Below the pieces are notes generated by a model. That model had not been told where the DNA came from. It did no database searches and saw only the letters and a program-made list of their open reading frames with translations. Positions 42,466 to 51,190 of a stretch of 64,000 nt of DNA are shown in pieces. How positions within the stretch are numbered: the stretch's first letter is position 1; the number at the start of each line of letters is the position of its first letter. The translations under genes were made by a program, and so were the position numbers. Origin of the DNA: Streptomyces natalensis ATCC 27448 (lineage in GTDB: Bacteria > Actinomycetota > Actinomycetes > Streptomycetales > Streptomycetaceae); NCBI RefSeq assembly GCF_000935125.1, contig NZ_JRKI01000061.1, positions 124,001-188,000 of the forward strand, written 5' to 3'.

Positions 42466-43947
42466 TCAGCCGGCCAGCTTGGCCAGTGCCGCGTCGATGC
42501 GGGCGATGGTGCGGTCCTTGCCGAGGATTTCCAGGGACTCGAAGAGGGGGAGGCCGACGGTGCGGCCGGTGACGGCTACGCGGACGGGGGCCTGGGCCTT
42601 GCCGAGCTTGAGGCCGTGTTCCTCACCGGCGGCCAGGACGGCGGCCTTGAGGGGCTCGGGGCCGCCGGTCCAGTCGGCGGCGAGGAGGTTGGCGCGGGCG
42701 GTGGTCAGGAGGGCGGCCGGGTCGCCCTTCATGGCCTTGGTCCAGGAGGGCTCGTCCTCGACGGGCTCCTGGAGGAACAGGAAGTCGACGTTGGCGGTGA
42801 TGTCGGAGAGGACGGTGAGACGGGTCTGGGCGTGCGGGGCGATCGCCTCCCAGGCGGCCTGGTCGAAGTCCCCGGGCTCCCAGTTGGCGAACGGGGCCGC
42901 CAGCCAGGGCTCGCACGCGGTGATGAAGTCCTTGACGTCCAGCCGCCGGATGTGCTCGGCGTTGATCGCCTCGGCCTTCTTCAGGTCGAAGCGGGCCGGG
43001 TTGGCGTTGACGTCGGCGATGTCGAACTTCTCGATCAGCTCGGGGATGGTGAAGATGTCCTCGTCCGGGGAGAAGGACCAGCCGAGCAGGGAGAGGTAGT
43101 TGAGCAGGCCCTCGGGGAGGAAGCCGCGCTCGCGGTAGAGGTTGAGGCTGGCCTGCGGGTCGCGCTTGGAGAGCTTCTTGTTGCCCTCGCCCATGACGTA
43201 GGGCAGGTGGCCGAAGGCCGGGATCGCAGAGGCGATGCCGAGGTCGATCAGGGCCTTGTAGAGCGCGATCTGGCGGGGGGTGGAGGAGAGCAGGTCCTCG
43301 CCGCGCAGGACGTGGGTGATCCCCATCAGGGCGTCGTCGACGGGGTTGACCAGGGTGTACAGCGGGGCGCCGTTGGCGCGGACGATGCCGTAGTCCGGGA
43401 CGTTGTCGGGGGTGAAGGTCAGCTCGCCGCGGACGAGGTCGGTGAAGGTGATCGGCTCATCCGGCATGCGGAAGCGGACGATCGAGGCGCGGCCCTCGGC
43501 CTCGTAGGCGGCCTTCTGCTCGCCGGTCAGCTCGCGGCAGGTGCCGTCGTAGCCGGAGGGCCGGCCGGCCTTGCGGGCGGCCTCGCGGCGCTCGTCGAGC
43601 TCTTCGGTGGTGCAGTAGCAGGGGTACGCGTACCCGCCGGCCAGCAGCTTGGCGGCGATGTCCTGGTAGCGGTCCATCCGCTGGGACTGGCGGTAGGGGG
43701 CGTGCGGACCGCCGACCTCGGGGCCCTCGTCCCAGTCGAAGCCGAGCCAGTGGAAGGAGTCCAGCAGCTGCTGGTAGGACTCCTCGGAGTCACGGGCCGC
43801 GTCGGTGTCCTCGATCCGGAAGACCAGGCTGCCGCCGGTGTGCCGGGCGTAGGCCCAGTTGAACAGGGCGGTGCGGACCAGGCCCACATGGGGGTTGCCG
43901 GTCGGGGAGGGACAGAAACGGACGCGGACGGGGGTCGCGTTAGCCAC
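42466..43947 (-). CDS. gltX: Glutamyl-tRNA synthetase
   Basis: 493 residues, class I synthetase. HIGH-type motif PSPTGNPHVG (residues 13-22) and KMSKS-type motif KKLSKRD near residue 257. In actinobacteria this enzyme normally charges both tRNA-Glu and tRNA-Gln, the latter then being amidated by GatCAB; the adjoining tRNA-Glu and tRNA-Gln genes fit that. GTG start overlaps the FAH-family gene by 8 bp. Confidence 0.96.
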   Translation of the reverse strand: MANATPVRVRFCPSPTGNPHVGLVRTALFNWAYARHTGGSLVFRIEDTDAARDSEESYQQLLDSFHWLGFDWDEGPEVGGPHAPYRQSQRMDRYQDIAAKLLAGGYAYPCYCTTEELDERREAARKAGRPSGYDGTCRELTGEQKAAYEAEGRASIVRFRMPDEPITFTDLVRGELTFTPDNVPDYGIVRANGAPLYTLVNPVDDALMGITHVLRGEDLLSSTPRQIALYKALIDLGIASAIPAFGHLPYVMGEGNKKLSKRDPQASLNLYRERGFLPEGLLNYLSLLGWSFSPDEDIFTIPELIEKFDIADVNANPARFDLKKAEAINAEHIRRLDVKDFITACEPWLAAPFANWEPGDFDQAAWEAIAPHAQTRLTVLSDITANVDFLFLQEPVEDEPSWTKAMKGDPAALLTTARANLLAADWTGGPEPLKAAVLAAGEEHGLKLGKAQAPVRVAVTGRTVGLPLFESLEILGKDRTIARIDAALAKLAG

Positions 43948-44701
43948 GCTTGATCACCTTGTTGGTGAGAGTGCCGATGCCTGAGATGGTGACGGCGACC
44001 TCGTCGCCGACGTTGAGGGGGCCGACCCCGGCCGGGGTGCCCGTGAGGACGACGTCGCCGGGCAGCAGCGTCATGGCCTCGGTGATGTGCACGATCAGGT
44101 CCTCGATGGGCCGGACCATCTGGCTGGTGCGGCCGAGCTGGCGCTGCTCGCCGTTGACGGTGCACTGGATGGTCAGATCGCCGGGGTCGAGTTCGGTCTC
44201 GATCCAGGGGCCGAGGGGGCAGGAGCCGTCGAAGCCCTTGGCCCGGGCCCACTGCTTCTCGCGCTGCTGGACGTCCCGCGCGGTGATGTCGTTGGCGCAG
44301 GTGTAGCCGAGGATGACGTCCTTGACCCGTTCGCGGGGCACCTCGCGGCACATCCGGCCGATGACGACGGCGAGCTCCGCCTCGTGGTGCACCTCCTGGG
44401 AGAAGGAGGGGTAGGCGATGGGGTCGCCGGGGCCGATCACGGAGGTGGACGGCTTGAAGAACGTCACCGGGGCCTCGGGGACCTCGTTGCCCAGCTCGGC
44501 GGCGTGTTCGGCGTAGTTGCGGCCGATCGCGACGACCTTGTTGGGCAGGGTCGGCGGCAGGAGCCGGATCTTGTCCAGGGGAACCTTCTGGCCCGAGCGC
44601 TCGAAAGCGGCGAAGGGGTGTCCCTTGATGACGTCGAGTTCGTCGCCCTCGACCACGCCGAAGCCGACGGTGCCGTCGATGGAGAATCTGGCGATGCGCA
44701 C
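43940..44701 (-). CDS. Fumarylacetoacetate hydrolase family protein
   Basis: 253 residues. Typical C-terminal FAH domain: VVAIGRNYAEHAAELGNEVP, EVHHEAELAVVIGRMCREVP (metal-binding Glu residues), YTCANDITARDVQQREKQWA, GTPAGVGPLNVGDEV. Members are hydrolases or decarboxylases on oxo-acids such as oxaloacetate or acylpyruvates. Translationally coupled to gltX. Exact substrate not decided. Confidence 0.88.
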   Translation of the reverse strand: MRIARFSIDGTVGFGVVEGDELDVIKGHPFAAFERSGQKVPLDKIRLLPPTLPNKVVAIGRNYAEHAAELGNEVPEAPVTFFKPSTSVIGPGDPIAYPSFSQEVHHEAELAVVIGRMCREVPRERVKDVILGYTCANDITARDVQQREKQWARAKGFDGSCPLGPWIETELDPGDLTIQCTVNGEQRQLGRTSQMVRPIEDLIVHITEAMTLLPGDVVLTGTPAGVGPLNVGDEVAVTISGIGTLTNKVIKRG

Positions 44702-44784
44702 GGGTTGCCGCTGCCCCTCAATTGATCACTGGCCGGAGTTGACACTCCAGGCTATCGCGGGGCGGCGGCGGGCCCGCGAGCGTA

Positions 44785-45000
44785 TTAGACGGGTACGTCC
44801 TCGGTGTCCTGCGGAGCGTGCGCCGCCGGGGCGTCCATGAGGATCGTGCGGCGGGGGTTGGCCGTCTGCGTGGGCAGGTCGACGGTGTGCTCCGGGGCGT
44901 CGGCGGGGGCAAGTTCCTCGGCGTCCTCGAGGTGCGCCAGGGTGGTGCGCCGCGGGTTGGCTATGTTGCGGAACATCATCGTCGACTGTGCTGCCTTCAC
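44785..45000 (-). CDS. Small peptide with two ANPRRT-L motifs
   Basis: 71 residues from GTG 44998-45000 (GAGG 10 bases upstream), or 85 from ATG 45042, which has no ribosome-binding site. The sequence has IANPRRTTLAHLED in the middle and a second TANPRRTILMDA about 35 residues later, with an acidic Asp/Glu/Ala/Pro-rich spacer. No signal peptide, Cys or membrane segment. It lies between the FAH gene and the first conservon. The repeated motif looks like a short linear binding or processing motif. I cannot assign a family. Confidence 0.6.
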   Translation of the reverse strand: MKAAQSTMMFRNIANPRRTTLAHLEDAEELAPADAPEHTVDLPTQTANPRRTILMDAPAAHAPQDTEDVPV

Positions 45001-45657
45001 TGCTTCACGCCTCGCGTCGGTGATCGTCGGTGTTGTGATCATTGTGTGGAGGACAAGGAAAAGGGGTTGCCCCCGCCCGCCTTGCCGTTGCTGCCTTGAA
45101 GGTGCCCCGGACGCGCTTGTCGCCTGGGGCACCCGTGTAAAGCGTCAGGCTATGCGCGCCATTCCCTGCGAAGTGGTGGAGAAGTCAACGATCTTCCTGT
45201 GAGTTTGCTCACGAGGTGTGGGACAAATGCCGCAATTCTCATGATCACTATCTCGGGGCGAATCGGACATTGGCGGATTGAAGCGCATGTTCCGCTCCCG
45301 ATCACCGCACCTGGGACAGGGTGCCGGGCCGGGTGATTCGCTGGCAAAAGTCCGTTATTGCGGACGGAATTCTCCACGTGCCGTCACGCGTGCCGTACGG
45401 TGTGTCACCCATTCCGCAGCCACCGGCTCCGCTCTTGTTGGAGATCCGGCACTGTGCTGGAATTCCACGGACCGCCGCACGTTTCAGCCGGCGCGCTAGG
45501 GCGCAACGTAGCGCCGCGCGGTGGTGCCGCTCTCTCGGCCAGAGGGGGCAGCCCGCCGGTCACTCACGACCGCCATGGGGGACTTGCGGGCCCCTACGAC
45601 TCGACACCGTCCCACCGTTGACGCGGAGGGACGCCTGGTCCAGAGGTTGCGACGCTA
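45001..45657. other. Long divergent intergenic region before the first conservon
   Basis: About 650 bp. The part at 45180-45300 is AT-richer than its surroundings and holds short inverted repeats (GTGAG-TTTG-CTCAC at 45199-45212; GTCCG-TTATTG-CGGAC at 45350-45365). It must contain the conservon promoter and that of the small peptide gene. No further gene was supported. Confidence 0.45.
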
Positions 45658-48600
45658 GTGCAGGGACGTTTCAAGAGGGATGGCATGGGGTCTCCCCAGA
45701 CCCGTCAGGGGCAAGGGGAAGCTGCGGCGGAGCCGGAGCTGCGCGACGGGACCGACCGCGCCTCGTCGCCCCAGCCTGCCCAGAGCAACGGTGCGTTGTC
45801 CGACCGCAGCGGCCGGACGGCCGGTGACGGCGACGGCGGCAAGCAGGCTGCGTCGAAGAAGAAGGGCCCGACGGGTCCCGGCAGCCGAATATCGCTGCGC
45901 AACTGGCGCATCAGTACCCGTCTGGTCTCCCTGCTGGCGCTTCCGGTGGTCGCCGCGACCACGCTGGGCGCGATGCGCATCGACACGTCGATGGAGAACA
46001 TCGACCAGCTCGACAAGATGCAGCTGCTCACGGAGATGACGCGGCAGGCCACCGAGCTCGCCGACGCCCTCCAGGTGGAGCGCGACAAGTCGGCCGGTCC
46101 GCTGGCCGGCAGCGGCAACGTCAAGGACGACGCCAACGTCGTCGCGCCGCGCGAGGCCACCGACCGCGCCAAGCTGTCCTTCAGCCAGGCCACCGGTGAC
46201 ATCAAGGCCGACGACGCCACGATGACCGGTGTGCGGGCGACCGTTCTGGAGATCGGGCGCCAGCTGACCGACCTCAACGAGATCCGCGCCAACGCGTACA
46301 AGGACGACAACAACGCGGCGCGTACGGTCTCGCGGTACAACCAGCTGATCGATTCCCTGCTGTCGCTCTCCCAGGACATGGCGCAGGCGACCAGCAACCC
46401 GGAGATGATCCGTTCCACCCGTGCCCTGGCGGCCTTCTCGTCCGCCAAGGAATTCGCCTCGATGCAGCGCGCCCTGATCAGTGCGGGCCTCGCGCACCCG
46501 GGCGGCGCCCAGCTCTCGGCCAACGACCGGCTGGCCGGCCACACCGCCGAGCTGGACGAGAGCGCGGCACGCGACCGCTTCACGCAGATCTACCCCAACA
46601 ACGCCGAGGCCCTCACCCGCGGTCTGGACGGCAACAACGACCAGATCAAGGCCGCGGGCAACTTCGCGCACCGCGCCTTCGCCAGCGGCGACGGCATCCG
46701 CAGCCAGGAGTTCAAGTACCTCGACTGGTACGACACCGACTCGGTCAAGATCGCCGAAATGTCGCGGATCGAGACCACGCTGCTGTCGGAGATGGACCAG
46801 AAGGCCCGCGAGCTGCGGGACGAGGCCACCCAGGAAGCGATCCTCAGCGGTGCGCTGATCCTGCTGGTCCTCGGTGTCTCGCTGATCGGCGCGTTCGTCG
46901 TGGCCCGGTCCATGGTCCGCTCGCTGCACCGCCTCCAGGACACCGCGCAGCGGGTCGCCCAGGACCGGCTGCCCGAGCTGGTCAAGCAGCTGTCCGAGGC
47001 CGACCCGCAGGACGTGGACACCTCCGTCGAGTCGGTCGGTGTGCACAGCCGGGACGAGATCGGCCAGGTGGCCGCGGCGTTCGACGACGTCCACCGCGAG
47101 GCGGTCCGCCTCGCCTCCGAGCAGGCGCTGCTGCGGGGCAACGTCAACGCGATGTTCACCAACCTCTCGCGCCGCTCGCAGGGTCTGATTCAGCGTCAGC
47201 TCTCGCTGATCTCCGAACTGGAGTCCCGCGAGGCCGACCCCGACCAGCTCTCCTCGCTCTTCAAGCTCGACCACCTCGCCACCCGTATGCGCCGTAACGG
47301 CGAAAACCTCCTGGTCCTCGCCGGTGAGGAGCCGGGGCGCCGGTGGACGCGGCCGGTGCCGCTGGTCGACGTCCTGCGCGCCGCCGCGTCCGAGGTGGAG
47401 CAGTACGAGCGGATCGAGCTCAACGCCGTCCCGCAGACCGAGGTCGCCGGCCGGGTCGTCAACGACCTCGTCCACCTGCTCGCCGAGCTGCTGGAGAACG
47501 CCACCTCGTTCTCCTCGCCGCAGACCAAGGTGAAGGTCACCGGCCATGCGCTGCCCGACGGCCGGGTGCTGGTCGAGATCCACGACACCGGTATCGGCCT
47601 GTCGCCCGAGGACCTCTCGGCGATCAACGAGCGGCTGGCCAGCCCGCCGACCGTGGACGTCTCGGTGTCCCGGCGGATGGGTCTGTTCGTGGTCGGCCGC
47701 CTGTCGCTGCGCCACGGCATCCGTATCCAGCTGCGGCCCTCCGACTCCGGCGGCACCACGGCCCTGGTCATGCTCCCCGTCGATGTGGCGCAGGGCGGCA
47801 AGAAGCCGGCGCCGAGCAACGCCAAGAGCGGCGGCGGCGAGGGCGGCGGCGCGCCCGCCAGCAGGCTCGCCGGGCTCCAGCCGCGCGGCCAGGTCGGTGC
47901 GGGCCCCGCTGCCGGGCGCCCCGCGCTGCCCGGTCGCGGCGGGGCCGGCGGCGGCGGTGCGGCGGGCGCCTTCGGCGGCGCGGCCGCGGCCCGCCGTACG
48001 GGTCCCGGTGCGCCCGCGCCGGGCGAGACCGGCCGTCCCGGTGGCGCGCGGCCCTCGCTGCCCACCCGTGGCGCGGACGAGAGCCAGATGCCGACCGTGG
48101 CGCCGCCGACCGGTGCGCCGCGGCGCGAGGAGCGGCCGCAGCTGCCGCCGCGCGGCCCGGCGGCCGAACTGCCCGGTGGCTCCGGCGGTCAGGGCGGTCA
48201 GGGCGGCCCGCAGAGCGGCGGTACGAGCTGGGGCGCGCGCCGTGAGCGCGGCGCCGACGACGACTGGCCGCTGGCTCCCCGCGAGGCCCAGGACCGGCCG
48301 CGCGGCCACGAGGAGCCGGAGACCACCGGCAGCTTCGAGCGGCCCGCGCCCACCGCCGGACCCGGTGACACCGCGGCCTTCCCCCGCCCGGACTTCAACG
48401 GTCCGCCGCCCGGCGCGGACGGCGGTCAAAGCGGCCGCGGCCCGGCCGACACCACGGCGTTCACCCGGCCCGAACCGCGCGACACCGGCGGCTTCGCGCT
48501 GCCGGGCGGCGAGCGGGAGCCGGCGGGTGCCGGTGCGGCCGGCGGTCCCGGCGAGCGCGGTACGGACCCGTTCGAGGCGGCGCAGTACGAGACCACGGGC

Positions 48601-49296
48601 CAGTACGAGACGACGGGCCAGTACGAGACCGGGCAGTTCGAGACGACCGGCCAGTACGAGACCGGGCAGTTCGAGACGACCGGCCAGTTCCCGCGGCCCG
48701 ACGGCCGTGCCGAGACCGGTGCGGGCCGTCGCGAGCCGGCCCGTACGGATGCCGACGCGGATCCGTACCGGACCGGCCGGCACCCGGTGCAGCAGCCGCA
48801 GGACCGCGATGCGCTCGGCGAGGGCGACGCGGGTCCCGGTGACGGCCGTACGCCGATCTTCGACACGATCGAGTCGAACTGGTTCAGCCACCCGGCGTCC
48901 GCCGCGGCCGGAGTGCCGCCGCGGTCCGGCGGTGCGGCCGAACCGCAGAACGCGCCGGCGCCGCGCCGTGAGGCCGCGCCGGAGGAGACCGGTCAGTGGC
49001 GCAGCACGCCCAACGACGACACCTGGCGCCAGGCGGAGCAGATCCGCCAGCCGGCCGCCGGCGGGCTGACCACCTCCGGACTGCCGCGCCGGGTCCCGCG
49101 CGCCAATCTCGTCGCGGGCACCGCCCAGCAGCAGTCCGCCCCGCAGACCGGTCCGCAGGTTTCGCGTGCGCCCAGTGACGTGCGCGGGCGGCTGACCAAT
49201 CTCCGCCGGGGTATCCAGCAGGGCCGGCAGGCCGGAGGGACCTCCTCCACCGGCAACCACGGCATTGTTGACCCCACTCACCAGCAGGAGCGTTAG
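45658..49296 (+). CDS. cvnA1: CvnA-type sensor histidine kinase-like protein, conservon 1
   Basis: 1212 residues. First membrane segment near residues 84-104 (LVSLLALPVVAATTLGAMRI), extracellular sensing domain to about 393 of the nitrate/nitrite-sensing type, second membrane segment near 394-416, HAMP-like region, an H-box-like LDHLATRMRRNGENLL near 537, and an ATPase domain with LLENATSFSSPQTKV and HDTGIGLSPEDL. From about residue 715 the tail is Gly/Pro/Glu-rich and ends with RVPRANLVAGTA and GRLTNLRRGIQQGRQAG. Start GTG 45658 gives VQGRFKRDG; an ATG at 45685 with AGAGGGA upstream is possible. Heads the four-gene conservon. Confidence 0.93.
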   Translation: MQGRFKRDGMGSPQTRQGQGEAAAEPELRDGTDRASSPQPAQSNGALSDRSGRTAGDGDGGKQAASKKKGPTGPGSRISLRNWRISTRLVSLLALPVVAATTLGAMRIDTSMENIDQLDKMQLLTEMTRQATELADALQVERDKSAGPLAGSGNVKDDANVVAPREATDRAKLSFSQATGDIKADDATMTGVRATVLEIGRQLTDLNEIRANAYKDDNNAARTVSRYNQLIDSLLSLSQDMAQATSNPEMIRSTRALAAFSSAKEFASMQRALISAGLAHPGGAQLSANDRLAGHTAELDESAARDRFTQIYPNNAEALTRGLDGNNDQIKAAGNFAHRAFASGDGIRSQEFKYLDWYDTDSVKIAEMSRIETTLLSEMDQKARELRDEATQEAILSGALILLVLGVSLIGAFVVARSMVRSLHRLQDTAQRVAQDRLPELVKQLSEADPQDVDTSVESVGVHSRDEIGQVAAAFDDVHREAVRLASEQALLRGNVNAMFTNLSRRSQGLIQRQLSLISELESREADPDQLSSLFKLDHLATRMRRNGENLLVLAGEEPGRRWTRPVPLVDVLRAAASEVEQYERIELNAVPQTEVAGRVVNDLVHLLAELLENATSFSSPQTKVKVTGHALPDGRVLVEIHDTGIGLSPEDLSAINERLASPPTVDVSVSRRMGLFVVGRLSLRHGIRIQLRPSDSGGTTALVMLPVDVAQGGKKPAPSNAKSGGGEGGGAPASRLAGLQPRGQVGAGPAAGRPALPGRGGAGGGGAAGAFGGAAAARRTGPGAPAPGETGRPGGARPSLPTRGADESQMPTVAPPTGAPRREERPQLPPRGPAAELPGGSGGQGGQGGPQSGGTSWGARRERGADDDWPLAPREAQDRPRGHEEPETTGSFERPAPTAGPGDTAAFPRPDFNGPPPGADGGQSGRGPADTTAFTRPEPRDTGGFALPGGEREPAGAGAAGGPGERGTDPFEAAQYETTGQYETTGQYETGQFETTGQYETGQFETTGQFPRPDGRAETGAGRREPARTDADADPYRTGRHPVQQPQDRDALGEGDAGPGDGRTPIFDTIESNWFSHPASAAAGVPPRSGGAAEPQNAPAPRREAAPEETGQWRSTPNDDTWRQAEQIRQPAAGGLTTSGLPRRVPRANLVAGTAQQQSAPQTGPQVSRAPSDVRGRLTNLRRGIQQGRQAGGTSSTGNHGIVDPTHQQER
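48622..48687. repeat. 33-bp tandem duplication in the CvnA1 tail
   Basis: Bases 48622-48654 and 48655-48687 are identical, encoding YETGQFETTGQ twice. Together with copies on both sides (48583 onwards) this makes six consecutive [YF]ET(T)GQ words in the protein tail. Confidence 0.9.
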
Positions 49297-49719
49297 TTGA
49301 GTCCGATGAGCCAGGCGGCGCAGAACCTGAACTGGTTGATCACCAACTTCGTGGACAACACCCCCGGGGTGTCCCACACGGTGGTGGTCTCCGCGGACGG
49401 GCTGCTCCTCGCCATGTCCGAGGGCTTCCCTCGCGACCGTGCCGACCAGCTGGCGGCGGTGGCCTCCGGCCTGACCTCGCTGACCTCCGGGGCGTCCCGG
49501 ATCTTCGAGGGCGGCACGGTCAACCAGACCGTGGTGGAGATGGAGCGCGGCTTCCTCTTCATCATGTCCGTCTCGGACGGCTCGTGCCTGGCCGTACTGG
49601 CGCACCCCGAGTGCGACATCGGCTTGGTCGGCTACGAGATGGCCCTGCTGGTCGACCGCGCCGGAACGGTGCTCACCCCCGATCTGCGTGCCGAGTTGCA
49701 AGGCAGCCTGCTGAACTAG
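49297..49719 (+). CDS. cvnB1: CvnB-type roadblock/LC7 protein, conservon 1
   Basis: 140 residues from TTG 49297, or 137 from ATG 49306. The TTG is favoured because AGGAG lies 7 bases before it and the second conservon uses GTG at the same codon. Roadblock features: LNWLITNFVDNTPGVSHTVV, SADGLLLAMSEGF, SRIFEGGTVNQTVVEMERGF, LAVLAHPECDIGLVGYEMA. Roadblock proteins usually bind Ras-like GTPases, here CvnD. Confidence 0.94.
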   Translation: MSPMSQAAQNLNWLITNFVDNTPGVSHTVVVSADGLLLAMSEGFPRDRADQLAAVASGLTSLTSGASRIFEGGTVNQTVVEMERGFLFIMSVSDGSCLAVLAHPECDIGLVGYEMALLVDRAGTVLTPDLRAELQGSLLN

Positions 49720-49836
49720 TACTCGCCGCACCCGGGCGTCCGCAGCGTCCGGGAGTGCGCGACCCATCCGCCAGTGCCGCACCCCCCACCGGCCAGACCC
49801 GACGACATGTCAGTTGTTGTCCGCCTCGGAGGACCC

Positions 49837-50247
49837 ATGACCCCGCCACCCGCCTCTTCCGGCCCGTACGGCGCTTACAGCCAAGCACCGTACGGGAGCG
49901 AAGGTGACCAGCCGCTGGTGCGCCCTTACGCGATGACCGGAGGCCGGACCCGGCCGCGTTACCAGCTCGCCATAGAGGCGCTGGTGAGCACCACCGCCGA
50001 CCCCGCCCAGCTGCCCGGTCTGCTGCCCGAGCACCAGCGCATCTGCACGCTGTGCCGCGAGGTGAAGTCGGTGGCGGAGGTTTCGGCGCTGCTGCACATC
50101 CCGCTGGGTGTGGCGCGGATCCTGGTGGCGGACCTGGCGGAAGCGGGGATGGTGGCGATCCATCAGCCCGGCGGCAGTGGTGAAGCGGGTGGCACGCCGG
50201 ACGTGACCCTGCTGGAGAGGGTGCTCAGTGGACTTCGCAAGCTCTGA
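49837..50247 (+). CDS. cvnC1: CvnC-type DUF742 protein, conservon 1
   Basis: 136 residues. DUF742 core: PLVRPYAMTGGRTRPRYQLA, LLPEHQRICTLCREVKSVAE, ALLHIPLGVARILVADLAEA. The C-terminal part resembles a winged helix. ATG with GGAGGA upstream. The stop overlaps cvnD by 20 bp, indicating coupling. Confidence 0.94.
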   Translation: MTPPPASSGPYGAYSQAPYGSEGDQPLVRPYAMTGGRTRPRYQLAIEALVSTTADPAQLPGLLPEHQRICTLCREVKSVAEVSALLHIPLGVARILVADLAEAGMVAIHQPGGSGEAGGTPDVTLLERVLSGLRKL

Positions 50248-50821
50248 GCAGGGCTTCGCGCAGAGCGGCGCCCGCGCCACGACCTCGGCGAAGATCGTGG
50301 TGGCGGGCGGCTTCGGCGTGGGCAAGACCACGTTCGTCGGGGCCGTCTCGGAGATCAATCCGCTGCGTACGGAGGCCGTGATGACCTCCGCGTCGGCGGG
50401 CATCGACGATCTGTCCCACGTCCAGGACAAGACCACGACGACCGTGGCGATGGACTTCGGCCGGATCACGCTGGACCAGGACCTGATCCTGTACCTGTTC
50501 GGTACGCCCGGTCAGGACCGTTTCTGGTTCATGTGGGACGACCTGGTACGCGGCGCGATCGGCGCCGTCGTCCTGGTGGACACCCGCCGCCTGGCCGACT
50601 GCTTCCCCGCGGTCGACTACTTCGAGAACTCCGGCCTGCCGTTCGTCGTCGCCCTCAACGGCTTCGAGGGGCACCAGCCCTATACGCCGGACGAGGTGCG
50701 CGAGGCGTTGCAGATCGGTCCCAGGACGCCGATCGTCACCACCGACGCCCGGCACCGCAGCGAGGCCAAGAGCGCGCTCATCACGCTGGTCGAGCACGCT
50801 CTGATGGCCCGGCTCCAGTAG
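50228..50821 (+). CDS. cvnD1: CvnD-type Ras-like GTPase, conservon 1
   Basis: 197 residues. P-loop GGFGVGKTTFVGAVSEINPL, DFGRITLDQDLILYLFGTPG with the G3 FGTPGQDRF, and a LNGFEGH near the G4 position. GTG start inside cvnC. In S. coelicolor CvnD proteins are GTPases that work with CvnA-C to control differentiation and secondary metabolism. Confidence 0.95.
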   Translation: MDFASSEQGFAQSGARATTSAKIVVAGGFGVGKTTFVGAVSEINPLRTEAVMTSASAGIDDLSHVQDKTTTTVAMDFGRITLDQDLILYLFGTPGQDRFWFMWDDLVRGAIGAVVLVDTRRLADCFPAVDYFENSGLPFVVALNGFEGHQPYTPDEVREALQIGPRTPIVTTDARHRSEAKSALITLVEHALMARLQ

Positions 50822-51190
50822 CCGGGCGGCATGGGTGTCCCGGGCGGCCTCCGCTTTCGGCGGGACGGCCCGGTTCCCGGCGTGCGCGAATGGATCTGTG
50901 TCCTTCGACACGCCGGCGATTGTGCTTCATAACGTTTCGACAGTGAATCGCGGGGCGTTCGACACCCCTCGCATTTGTGCGGCTTCGCTATGCGCACAAC
51001 TGCCCCGCCATTTGGCGGGGCTCGCCCTTAACGCCCCTTTTATCTCCGGCTTTCACGGGCCCTCTCGCTCTTTGCGCAGTGTTTGGAAGGCACCGGCCTG
51101 ACGTGCTGAAATTCGCTGAACTACGGAGTAGTAAGGCCCAGAAGAAACGGCACAGCAAGCACGTGCCGGCGCCGAGAGGTTGTTGGTCGA
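50822..51190. other. Inter-conservon region with a hairpin
   Basis: About 370 bp between the two conservons. A perfect hairpin CCCCGCCA-TT-TGGCGGGG at 51003-51020 followed by a pyrimidine-rich run is terminator-like. A weaker TGTGCG/CGCACA inverted repeat lies at about 50977-51000. The promoter of the second conservon should be within 51040-51150, but no clear hexamers were found. Confidence 0.5.

Noticed and set aside
45655..49782. Long open frame antisense to cvnA1 and cvnB1
   Set aside because: Same reason: shadow of strongly supported genes on the plus strand.
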